In this document: positions 1-6,788 of the stretch, piece after piece
Position numbering within the stretch: the first letter of the stretch is position 1
Layout of the letters: each line of letters opens with the position of its first letter
Position numbers and translations under genes: made by a program
Notes under the pieces: model-generated
What the model was told of the DNA's origin: nothing
Seen by the model: the letters and a program-made list of their open reading frames with translations, nothing else
Databases searched by the model: none
Assembly: GCA_030650395.1 (NCBI GenBank)
Contig: JAUSDY010000021.1
Coordinates: 1-64,000, forward strand
Reading direction: 5' to 3'
Origin: Acidobacteriota bacterium
GTDB lineage: Bacteria > Acidobacteriota > Vicinamibacteria > Vicinamibacterales > UBA2999
Length of the DNA: 64,000 nucleotides

Positions 1-498
1 TGCGATCAGGCGAAAGCGCTGGTGACCGGCACGCCGGCGCTCGAGACCAGGCTCGCGGCGGTCACGATGAAGCCGTGCTGGGCGGTGCTGGCCGCGTTTG
101 AAGAGCCGGTCGCGGCACGGTTCGACGCCGCCTTCGTCTCAGGCAGCGCGCTGGGATGGATCGCGCGCAATCAATCGAAGCCCAAGCGCGATTGGAAGAT
201 CGACACGTGGGTGCTGCACGCCACCACCACCTGGAGCGCGGCCCACGTGGCAGACGAGGACGACCTGGTCGGCGCGTTCCTGATGGAAGCGTTCGAAGAC
301 CTGGTGCGTGCGGGCCTGCCGCGAGCCTTCTACGCCACGGCACATCGCTGGCGCTACGCCGTGGCCAATCCGCCGCTGGCGATCGGCGCGATTCACGACG
401 CCGAATCGCGAATCACGTTATGTGGCGACTGGTGCGCGGGCCCGCGCGTGGAGGATGCGTTTCTCAGCGGCCTCACGGCCGCTGGGCTTGGGGCTTGA
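1..498 (+). CDS. Renalase-like FAD-dependent amine oxidoreductase, C-terminal part
   Basis: The frame is open from the first base, so the gene begins upstream of the window and only the C-terminal ~165 residues are visible. The sequence resembles the end of bacterial renalase-like NAD(P)/FAD flavoproteins: PCWAVLAAFE early on, a DTWVLHAT strand, an AHRWRYA motif, and near the end CGDWCAGPRVEDAFLSG, the usual final FAD-contacting segment of this amine-oxidase fold. A cytosolic flavin oxidoreductase is likely; the substrate cannot be told. The last codons run into a heptanucleotide repeat array that supplies the final residues and stop. Confidence 0.72.
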   Translation, partial: CDQAKALVTGTPALETRLAAVTMKPCWAVLAAFEEPVAARFDAAFVSGSALGWIARNQSKPKRDWKIDTWVLHATTTWSAAHVADEDDLVGAFLMEAFEDLVRAGLPRAFYATAHRWRYAVANPPLAIGAIHDAESRITLCGDWCAGPRVEDAFLSGLTAAGLGA

Positions 499-547
499 GG
501 CTTGGGCCTTGGGCGTTTCCTCAAGCCTCAAGTCTCAGGTCTCAAGA
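484..547. repeat. Inverted pair of 7-bp tandem-repeat arrays
   Basis: Four units of the type GGGCTTG/AGGCTTG are followed by a short spacer and four units of the opposite orientation (CTCAAGC, CTCAAGT, CTCAGGT, CTCAAGA). The halves are complementary and can form a long imperfect hairpin. The array overlaps the end of the flavoprotein gene. Its unit resembles the 8-bp unit at 11.5 kb and 51.75 kb. Confidence 0.8.
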
Positions 548-680
548 CGATCCGCCCGCGTTCGCCGCCGGTCCAACCCATCTGGCACCAGCGTCCCCAA
601 ACCACTCGCGGTGGATGTCAGCGGATCCCGCGCGCGACGAGCCAGGTGGCCGTCAGCAGGAACACGGCGCCCACCGTCAA
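541..680 (-). pseudogene. Remnant resembling the 3' end of the DUF4203-like gene at 9.9 kb
   Basis: On the minus strand about 50 bases near 549-600 closely match the 3' part of the intact membrane-protein gene at 9895-10539 (segment encoding GTLVQMRWTGGDRGR), with indels that break the frame. Upstream, roughly 615-680, a short hydrophobic reading frame (VGAVFLLTATWLVARG) ends in a stop. This looks like a decayed duplicate or relic whose end is formed by the adjacent repeat array. No functional product is expected. Confidence 0.4.
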
Positions 681-930
681 CCGCTGTGACGGCTTCCATC
701 ACGCGATGTCCCGCCCGCGCGCTACGCACATACACATTACAGTCGTCGGCGTAGCGCACGAAGCGATCACGCACCTGGCCAGCCGACCCATCAAGAAATC
801 ATGGTTCATCCGGTCGAAGAACTTCTCGATATCGAGGTCCACGACGTAGGCCGCCCTTGCGCTTCGCTAGCCCTTCACCTCCATCAGGTCGGGCAGAGGA
901 CTTTCACCTCCAAGCTGTCAAACATGCTCG
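680..930 (-). pseudogene. Group II intron reverse transcriptase/maturase remnant
   Basis: Read on the minus strand, about 780-862 encodes YVVDLDIEKFFDRMNHD and LMGRL, the RT segment around the first catalytic aspartate of bacterial group II intron proteins. After a frameshift, 690-770 encodes RFVRYADDCNVYVRS and AGHRVM, the YADD catalytic box. In intact proteins these two blocks are separated by roughly 90 residues, so a large internal deletion has joined them. Upstream (about 870-930) the minus strand carries GGAGGTGAAAGTCCTC and a CTAGCGAAGCGCAAGGGC stretch, which resemble the intron RNA leader. It is degenerate and certainly inactive. The stretch 931-1185 shows nothing I recognise. Confidence 0.7.
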
Positions 931-1185
931 GCACACCCGGAGCCGTGGACGCTCAGAACGCGCCCACCGCTCCTTGTAAAACCCACAGAACGGGTTTCCC
1001 ACAGCGCCCACAGGCAGAACCGTTGGTGTGTTTGGACCACGAACGACCAACGACTGGGGACATTTCTATTTCGCCTTGACATACCGCTCTGTTGGGCATT
1101 GACAAGAGATAGGCGGAAGCGCACCATGTTCCCGGCGCCATAGACGGCGCCGTGGTGTCGGAAATACAGGAAAGGTGAGGGCACG

Positions 1186-2508
1186 ATGAGGGTTCTCCGA
1201 ACGTTGGTGGCCGGTGTGGTTCTGTTACCAGGCGTCGCGGCGGGACAGTCTGTAACCTTTACGAAGGACGTTGCCCCGATCCTGCAGCGTTCATGCGTAG
1301 CCTGTCATCGGCCGGGCGAGATGGCGCCGATGTCCCTGATGACGTATGAGGACGTGCGGCCGTGGGCACGCTCCGTCAAGGCTCGAGTCGTCGCGCGCGA
1401 GATGCCGCCATGGCACCTCGACCGGCATATCGGCATCCAGACCTTCAAGGACGATCCGTCGCTCACCGACGAAGAGATCAACACGATCGCAAAGTGGGTG
1501 GACAGCGGCGCGGCGCGAGGCAACGCCGCCGACATGCCTCCGCTCCGGCAGTTCGCCAACTCGATCGAGTGGCAGATCAAGCCGGATATCGTCATCAAGT
1601 ACCCTGTAAAAATCGTGCCGGCAGCCGGTCCCGACCTGTTCGGCAACCTCTACGCGGACATTCCGATCACCAAGGACCGCTACATCAAGGCGATTCAGAC
1701 CAGAACCGCGACCGCCGCGTCGCGCAAGGTGGTGCATCACGCGCTGTCGTATGCCGTGGATGACCCCGATACCATCGAGGTTTCGGGCGACGACAGCCAG
1801 GGCGTCGACGGAGGCCAGTTCCTCGTCGAGTTCGCGTCCGGCAAGAACGCCGAGGTGTATCCGGATGATGCGGGCGTCCTGCTCCAGGTTGGCAAGAAGG
1901 CCATGGTCAGCTATCACCTGCACTCGGTCGGCGAAGAGACCAAGGCGGAGATCGAGCTCGGCATCACGCTGCATCCCGAAGGGTACGTGCCGAAACACAT
2001 CCGCTGGTCGAAGCAGCTCGCGCAGCCGACGGCTGCCATCGACATCCCGGCCGGGACGGTCGCGCGCATCGACGGGTATACAGTGCTCCATAAGGCGGCG
2101 CGGCTCATTGCGTTCCAGCCGCACATGCACATCCGGGGCAAGCGGCAGTGCCTCGAGTTGATCTATCCGACGTCCGGTTCGAGCGCGCGCACCGAAGTCG
2201 TGAACTGCGCGAATTTCAACTACAACTGGCACCTGACGTACAACTACGCCGACACCACCCAGCCGCTCGTGCCTGCGGGGACCATCCTGCACACGATCAG
2301 CTGGCATGACAATTCGACCGCGAACAAGTTCAACCCGGATCCGAGGAATTGGGTTGGCGACGGCCAGCGAACGATCGACGAGATGGGCTTCGCGTGGATC
2401 GGCTGGCACGACCTGACCGACGAGGAGTACAAGGCGCAACTCGCGGAACGCAAGGGCCTGCAGCAGAAGGCCGCAACGACGACCGCTCAGCCACAACAGC
2501 GACACTAG
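1186..2508 (+). CDS. Secreted cytochrome c / copper type II monooxygenase-like protein
   Basis: 440 residues with an N-terminal signal peptide (cleavage near AAGQ). Residues ~20-115 form a single-heme domain with CVACH and a MPPWH motif. The remainder resembles the copper type II ascorbate-dependent monooxygenase (PHM-like) fold, with candidate copper ligands in VVHHALSY, SYHLHS and QPHMHIRG. Proteins with this architecture are common in Acidobacteriota and Planctomycetes; the role is probably periplasmic oxidation, substrate unknown. A purine-rich AAAGGTGAG lies just upstream of the start. A related protein with added TPRs is encoded at 3751-5664 on the other strand. Confidence 0.75.
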   Translation: MRVLRTLVAGVVLLPGVAAGQSVTFTKDVAPILQRSCVACHRPGEMAPMSLMTYEDVRPWARSVKARVVAREMPPWHLDRHIGIQTFKDDPSLTDEEINTIAKWVDSGAARGNAADMPPLRQFANSIEWQIKPDIVIKYPVKIVPAAGPDLFGNLYADIPITKDRYIKAIQTRTATAASRKVVHHALSYAVDDPDTIEVSGDDSQGVDGGQFLVEFASGKNAEVYPDDAGVLLQVGKKAMVSYHLHSVGEETKAEIELGITLHPEGYVPKHIRWSKQLAQPTAAIDIPAGTVARIDGYTVLHKAARLIAFQPHMHIRGKRQCLELIYPTSGSSARTEVVNCANFNYNWHLTYNYADTTQPLVPAGTILHTISWHDNSTANKFNPDPRNWVGDGQRTIDEMGFAWIGWHDLTDEEYKAQLAERKGLQQKAATTTAQPQQRH

Positions 2509-2557
2509 ACCGGGGGCGGACGTCATGACGTCCATCCTGTATCCCCCGATCACCGGG

Positions 2558-2591
2558 AGGCCGGGCTTTCTCAGGAAGGCCCGGCCTCGTT
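2558..2591 (+). terminator. Probable intrinsic terminator
   Basis: A perfect 9-bp inverted repeat (AGGCCGGGC / GCCCGGCCT) with a 12-base loop is followed by CGTTT, 50 bases after the preceding stop codon. It separates the cytochrome gene from the next one and argues for the downstream start at 2609 rather than the longer open frame from 2525. Confidence 0.6.
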
Positions 2592-2608
2592 TGCCAGCAA
2601 AGGTGCGT

Positions 2609-3511
2609 ATGTCAACCCGAACACGATGGCTCGCGACGGCAGCCGCTCTCCTCATCGTCCTCGCAGCGCCTCGTGCGTCGAGCGCGCAGGTCGAGTTCGA
2701 CAACAACTTCAAGTTCAGCTCGGGCCAGAACGTTCAGCCGGTGTTCGAAGGGTGGTCCTATAGCCCTGACGGCGGGTTCGCGATGCACTTTGGGTATCTG
2801 AACCGCAACTGGGTGCAGGAGCTGTCGATCGCGGTCGGACCTGCCAACAGCATCGAGCCTGGCGGACCGGATCGCGGGCAGCCGACGTTTTTCTACACGC
2901 GCACGAACCGCAACCTGTTCACGGTGATTGTGCCGAAGGACTGGGGCAAAAAGGAGGTGGTCTGGACGGTCACCGCGAACGGGAAGACGCAGAAGGCGAT
3001 CGGCTGGCTGCAGCCGGAGTGGGAGATCGATCCGGCCGGGGGCGCACAAACCGGTGGTCGTCAGGACGCGGAGTTTCTCAAGAACAAGGCGCCGGCCATC
3101 ACCATCGGTCCCGTGTCGGCTGTGGCGTTGGCGAGCCCGCTCACTCTGACGGCGACGGTCACCGACGATGGGCTTCCCAAACCGGCGGCTGTGCGTAAAG
3201 CGGCCGTCGGACAGGAAACGCCGCCGCTGCTCCAGGGCGGCACGACCGATGTGCCCTCGAATGTGCCCCAGATCCCTCCCGCTCCCGCTGGGGGCGGTGG
3301 TCGGGGCGGCGGCCCACAAGGGCCGACCGTGACGTGGATCATCTGGCGCGGTCCTGCCGGTGCGACCTTCACTCCGCGAACGGGACCTGTGAAAGACGGG
3401 CAGGCCCAGACGACTGTCGTGTTCGCCCGGGCCGGCGACTACGTCCTTCGCGCGCGCGCCAGCGACCGCGTGCTGACGACCCATCGGGACGTCACGGTCA
3501 CGGTCAAGTGA
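2609..3511 (+). CDS. Secreted protein of unknown function
   Basis: 300 residues from the chosen ATG, which gives a standard signal peptide (RTRWLATAAALLIVLAAP, cleavage after SSAQ). The mature part starts with FDNNFKFSSGQNVQPVFEGW, then beta-rich sequence, and a glycine-rich low-complexity stretch (GGGGRGGGPQG) near residues 230-240 before a final Ig-like or PKD-like segment ending HRDVTVTVK. I recognise no catalytic motif. Its placement after a secreted cytochrome/Cu-monooxygenase-like gene suggests a periplasmic or surface role, but a terminator lies between the two. Confidence 0.6.
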   Translation: MSTRTRWLATAAALLIVLAAPRASSAQVEFDNNFKFSSGQNVQPVFEGWSYSPDGGFAMHFGYLNRNWVQELSIAVGPANSIEPGGPDRGQPTFFYTRTNRNLFTVIVPKDWGKKEVVWTVTANGKTQKAIGWLQPEWEIDPAGGAQTGGRQDAEFLKNKAPAITIGPVSAVALASPLTLTATVTDDGLPKPAAVRKAAVGQETPPLLQGGTTDVPSNVPQIPPAPAGGGGRGGGPQGPTVTWIIWRGPAGATFTPRTGPVKDGQAQTTVVFARAGDYVLRARASDRVLTTHRDVTVTVK

Positions 3512-3546
3512 TCTTGGATTGGGGTCATTAGGGTGAGCGGCAGGTG

Positions 3547-3736
3547 GTGCTCATCACGGGATCGCACCACAGCAGGTGTACTGGTATGCGACCGGCCGGA
3601 ACAGGCTGCTCGGTGAGCTGCCAGGCGCCTACCTGATTCGCGAGCAGCGCTGGATTCCGCGCCGCGCGGCGGTGCTGCATCCGCCGGCCGATCCCGTGTT
3701 CTCTGAAACCGGGCATTGGAACAGCACCTCTTGTTG
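3547..3736 (+). pseudogene. Fragment of a multiheme c-type cytochrome, frameshifted
   Basis: One frame reads VLITGSHH and, after what looks like a one-base deletion near 3570, the next frame reads QQVYWYATGRNRLLGELPG, AYLIREQRWIPRRAAVLHPP and SETGHWNST before a stop. This pattern (GSHH.QVYW, LP..YLI..QRWIPR, SETG.WN.TC) recalls acidobacterial multiheme/TPR cytochromes, which continue with a CxxCH motif after NxTC. Here the frame stops exactly there, so only ~60 codons survive. The family match is from memory. Confidence 0.5.
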
Positions 3737-3750
3737 AGGGAGTAACAAGA

Positions 3751-5664
3751 TCAGAATGGTCTTTTTCGTGTTGTCGTGTCTTCCCTCTTCATCGCCAGCT
3801 CGAGATTCTTGCGGGCCGCCTCGTTGCCCGGATCGATCTGCAGTGCCTGTCGGAAGTAGGTAACGGCTTCGTCGAGACGGCCCGTCGCGCCGAGCGCGGC
3901 GCCCATGTTGGCGTGCGCCGTCGCCGACCCGGGACCGACCCGCACGGCCTCGCGGAAGTGTCCGATCGCCCGGTCCATGTCGCCTTGAGAGGCCACGATC
4001 TCGCCCAGGTTGTTGTGCGCTGCCGCCAGGCCGGGCTCGAGCCTGACCGCTTCGCGGTAGTGCCGGACTGCGTCGCCGGCCCGGCCCCGAGCGCGGAGCG
4101 CGTTGGCGAGGTTGAAGTGCGCCGGCACGAAATCCGGCTCGGCGCGCAGCGCGTCACGGTAGTGCGTCACGGCCACATCGAGCTGCCCGCTCTCTTGGAG
4201 GACGACCCCGAGGTTGGTATGTGCCGCGGCGTGGCTCGGGTCGAGGTCGAGCGCCGCGCGGTACTCGCGCATCGCGTCGTCGCGGCGCTGGCTGTCACGA
4301 AACAGATTCGCCAGCTCGTAGTGGACCCACGGATCACCGGGTGTCTTTCGCGCCAGTTGGAGGTAGAACGCCGTTCTCAGCGTGGCGACGTCCTCGGGAT
4401 GGTCCGGCCGCACCTGCAGCTGCAGGTGGGCCATCTCGTCGGCGGACCCCATGCCCGCCACCACTCTCTTCGGGGGACGACTGGGATTGCGCGGATTCTC
4501 CGCCGAATTATCGTAGGTGTACCGGAACGAGATGATCGCACCTTTCGGCAGCTTCAATGGCTCCGCGTACCGATACACGTCCTGCCATTTGAAGTCCCAC
4601 GAGTCGATGCGAATCAAAGGTCGCTCGCTGCCGTCCGGCAGCGTCGCGCGGGCGTCCATGGTCCGCGCCAGCAAGTGCGCGTGCGGATACACGGCCAGCA
4701 CCTGCACGTCGACTGGAAGCTCGAATCGATCGGTCACGACGAACTCGCGCGCGCCGGCAGGAATGTCGAGCTGATGGTCCCCGTCCAGGCGCAGCAGGAC
4801 CATGGGCGGTCCTGTCGGCGGCGCCTGCGCGAAATGGAGCCCCACCTGGGGCTGCACGGACTCGGCCTTTCCCGAAGGCACCATGTGGAGCTGCAGCACC
4901 AGATCGTCTCCCGGCGCGACTCGCCAAGCCGAGCCCTCGACCGACGGAACGGGCGCCATCCCGGGCGTCCACCCGACCAGGTGACCGTCCGGCGGTTGCG
5001 CGTCACCCAGGTCCATGCCGTCGAAGCCGGGCTGGGCATCCCGCGCGTCACGGCGCGCGGACGATCGCGTCTGGTCCATTCCCATAATCGCGTGATGGAC
5101 GAAGCGGGCGCTGCCTGGCCGGAGCTCGACGGCTCGTACGAAGCGCTGCGACGACACCGGCACTGGCATCACGAAATTGCGCCAGACATCCGAGCCGTCA
5201 GCCCTCAACTGGTAGGGGATTGGCAGCGCCACGACCAAGTCGGGCTGGCCCAAGTGCCAGCCCTCGGCGAAAGTCGGCAGCGGAGGCAGGTGCGCCGCTT
5301 CGCCTTCGGGTGTCCCCTGCTCGTGCCAGCTCCGCAGCACGGTGACCTCGCGATCGGAGAGGCGGCGCTCGCCGGCAAACGCCCCGTGACCCGGCACGGG
5401 AAGCCATGGGGGCATCACGCGGCGCTCGGTCACGTCCGCGATCATGCTGGCGCGGCGCTTCACATCGTCGTAGGTCAGCAGCGCGAACGGCGACGACTCT
5501 CCTGGACGATGGCAGGGGGTGCAGCGCCGGAACACGATGGGGGCCACGTCGCGGGTGAAGGTGATGGGTCGCGTGGCGAGCGACTCGGCCGGAGCTGTCT
5601 CCCGGCACGCCAGCCCACACGCGCACATCACGATTCCGGCCGCGAGTCGGGTCGCACGCGACAT
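3751..5664 (-). CDS. Lipoprotein with cytochrome c, Cu-monooxygenase-like and TPR domains
   Basis: 637 residues. The start follows a GGGGGAGCT ribosome-binding site and gives a lipoprotein signal (MSRATRLAAG, lipobox GLAC). Residues ~30-125 hold a heme-binding domain with CTPCH and MPPW. Residues ~130-400 resemble a PHM-like copper monooxygenase fold (FVHHAIMGMD, LQLHMVPSG, YPHAHLLA). The C-terminal ~200 residues contain about five tetratricopeptide repeats (HTNLGVVLQESGQ, HFNLANALRARGR, HNNLGEIVASQGD). Upstream in the same direction is a secreted protein of unknown role 14 bases away. Probably an envelope-anchored oxidase or scaffold; the substrate is unknown. Confidence 0.75.
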   Translation of the reverse strand: MSRATRLAAGIVMCACGLACRETAPAESLATRPITFTRDVAPIVFRRCTPCHRPGESSPFALLTYDDVKRRASMIADVTERRVMPPWLPVPGHGAFAGERRLSDREVTVLRSWHEQGTPEGEAAHLPPLPTFAEGWHLGQPDLVVALPIPYQLRADGSDVWRNFVMPVPVSSQRFVRAVELRPGSARFVHHAIMGMDQTRSSARRDARDAQPGFDGMDLGDAQPPDGHLVGWTPGMAPVPSVEGSAWRVAPGDDLVLQLHMVPSGKAESVQPQVGLHFAQAPPTGPPMVLLRLDGDHQLDIPAGAREFVVTDRFELPVDVQVLAVYPHAHLLARTMDARATLPDGSERPLIRIDSWDFKWQDVYRYAEPLKLPKGAIISFRYTYDNSAENPRNPSRPPKRVVAGMGSADEMAHLQLQVRPDHPEDVATLRTAFYLQLARKTPGDPWVHYELANLFRDSQRRDDAMREYRAALDLDPSHAAAHTNLGVVLQESGQLDVAVTHYRDALRAEPDFVPAHFNLANALRARGRAGDAVRHYREAVRLEPGLAAAHNNLGEIVASQGDMDRAIGHFREAVRVGPGSATAHANMGAALGATGRLDEAVTYFRQALQIDPGNEAARKNLELAMKREDTTTRKRPF

Positions 5665-5678
5665 AGCTCCCCCGCAGT

Positions 5679-6710
5679 CTATCGCCGCACGGACGCGAAC
5701 ACGATATCGGTCTTGCCGACGGAAAACGGCACCGTCCGGCGCACGGCCGTGCGGGCCACCTTGTCGGTGATGACAATCTCGAGCCGGTAGTCGCCGGCGG
5801 CCAAGGCCCTGAGCGGAATCTGTCGTCCCGCCAGGATGAGATCGCCGCCGCTCAGGCTGAACGCCGGTGGCAAGGTCGTGGCATTGAACGCCTCCGGCCG
5901 GATGCCGGCGAGCAGGCTGTCGGCCGTGCCCGGCGCGCCACCGCGCACGCTGTAGGACACCTCCACATCTGGCTTGTCGTCGCGCGCCGCCTGGGCCTGA
6001 TACACCAGAAAGAGGACGGAGAACATCTCGCTGGCGCTGAACGTTCGACGTGTCGCCGGCGTGATGCGCGTACCCCACAGCCTGTACGGATCGTCCAGTT
6101 GCTGCTCGTAGGTGGCGCGGCCTCCGGCGGGGTCGACCTCGACGCGTTCGGCGACAATGATGCTGCTCGTCGTCAGGCCGGACTTCAGATCGGGAACGGT
6201 CACTTCTTGCTTCAGGACTACGGTCCTGGGTGTCGCCGTACTCGAAGACTGCCGCTCCGCCACGGCGACGTACACGTCGTAGGCGCCGGGCGGCGCCGTA
6301 AAGGCCCGGGCGAGACGACCGTCGATCGGTCCCTCCACGATGGCGGCATCCTCGAACGGGTACTGCGCGAGCGGGTCGATGGGGCCCGGTGCCGGGGCGG
6401 GTGCGCCCCGGAGAACCACTCGAACGTACATCGCGACGGGAAGCGAGGTGAACGTTCCGCGCCGGATGTCAAGAGTGAACGGTACCAACACAACGCCGGC
6501 GTCGGCACCGACGAAGTGGCATTGCCAGGACAACTCGACGTCCGCGGGGGCTGGCGCGCCGGCGGCGACGCGTTCCACCAGCAGGAAGAGGGGCCTGACC
6601 TGGTTCCATTCATCGCCCGTTGGGCGCCGGGACTGCGCCCAGCTCGACGCGGGCCCCGCCAGGAGCGATCCGAAGAGTGCTGCAACAAGAACCATCACTC
6701 GCGGCCTCAC
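5679..6710 (-). CDS. Secreted protein of unknown function upstream of the TPR cytochrome
   Basis: 343 residues from a GTG that yields a good signal peptide (VRPRVMVLVAALFGSLLAG, cleavage near SWAQ); starts at 6758 or 6695 are also possible. The mature protein is beta-rich without transmembrane segments or recognisable catalytic residues. The last ~60 residues (GGDLILAGRQIPLRALAAG, DYRLEIVITD) resemble the Ig-like tail of secreted GWxTD-type acidobacterial proteins, but I do not see the GWxTD motif. It lies 14 bases before the TPR-cytochrome gene, so the two are likely co-transcribed downstream of the TonB receptor. Confidence 0.6.
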   Translation of the reverse strand: MRPRVMVLVAALFGSLLAGPASSWAQSRRPTGDEWNQVRPLFLLVERVAAGAPAPADVELSWQCHFVGADAGVVLVPFTLDIRRGTFTSLPVAMYVRVVLRGAPAPAPGPIDPLAQYPFEDAAIVEGPIDGRLARAFTAPPGAYDVYVAVAERQSSSTATPRTVVLKQEVTVPDLKSGLTTSSIIVAERVEVDPAGGRATYEQQLDDPYRLWGTRITPATRRTFSASEMFSVLFLVYQAQAARDDKPDVEVSYSVRGGAPGTADSLLAGIRPEAFNATTLPPAFSLSGGDLILAGRQIPLRALAAGDYRLEIVITDKVARTAVRRTVPFSVGKTDIVFASVRR

Positions 6711-6788
6711 GAGGGAGCGTGCGTGGGGGGCCGGATGTATCACGGGGCCATACGGCACGCAACGAAGCGCGTCAGTGGCGTTCGAGAT

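Noticed and set aside
680-930. RT remnant as part of a diversity-generating retroelement with the S23/Avd-like protein
   Set aside because: The RT blocks are group II intron type, degenerate, and 58 kb from the S23 gene; no template/variable repeat pair is seen.
1291-2712. 473-residue minus-strand open frame opposite the cytochrome/Cu-monooxygenase gene
   Set aside because: A high-GC shadow frame: arginine-rich, no domain, and fully antisense to a well-supported gene.
3913-5790. 625-residue plus-strand open frame opposite the TPR cytochrome
   Set aside because: Shadow of the minus-strand gene, with typical Arg/His/Gly bias and no family features.
3751-6078. 775-residue reading of the TPR cytochrome gene
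   Set aside because: The first 138 codons are the antisense-like shadow of the next gene. The ATG at 5664 has a good ribosome-binding site and a lipoprotein signal.
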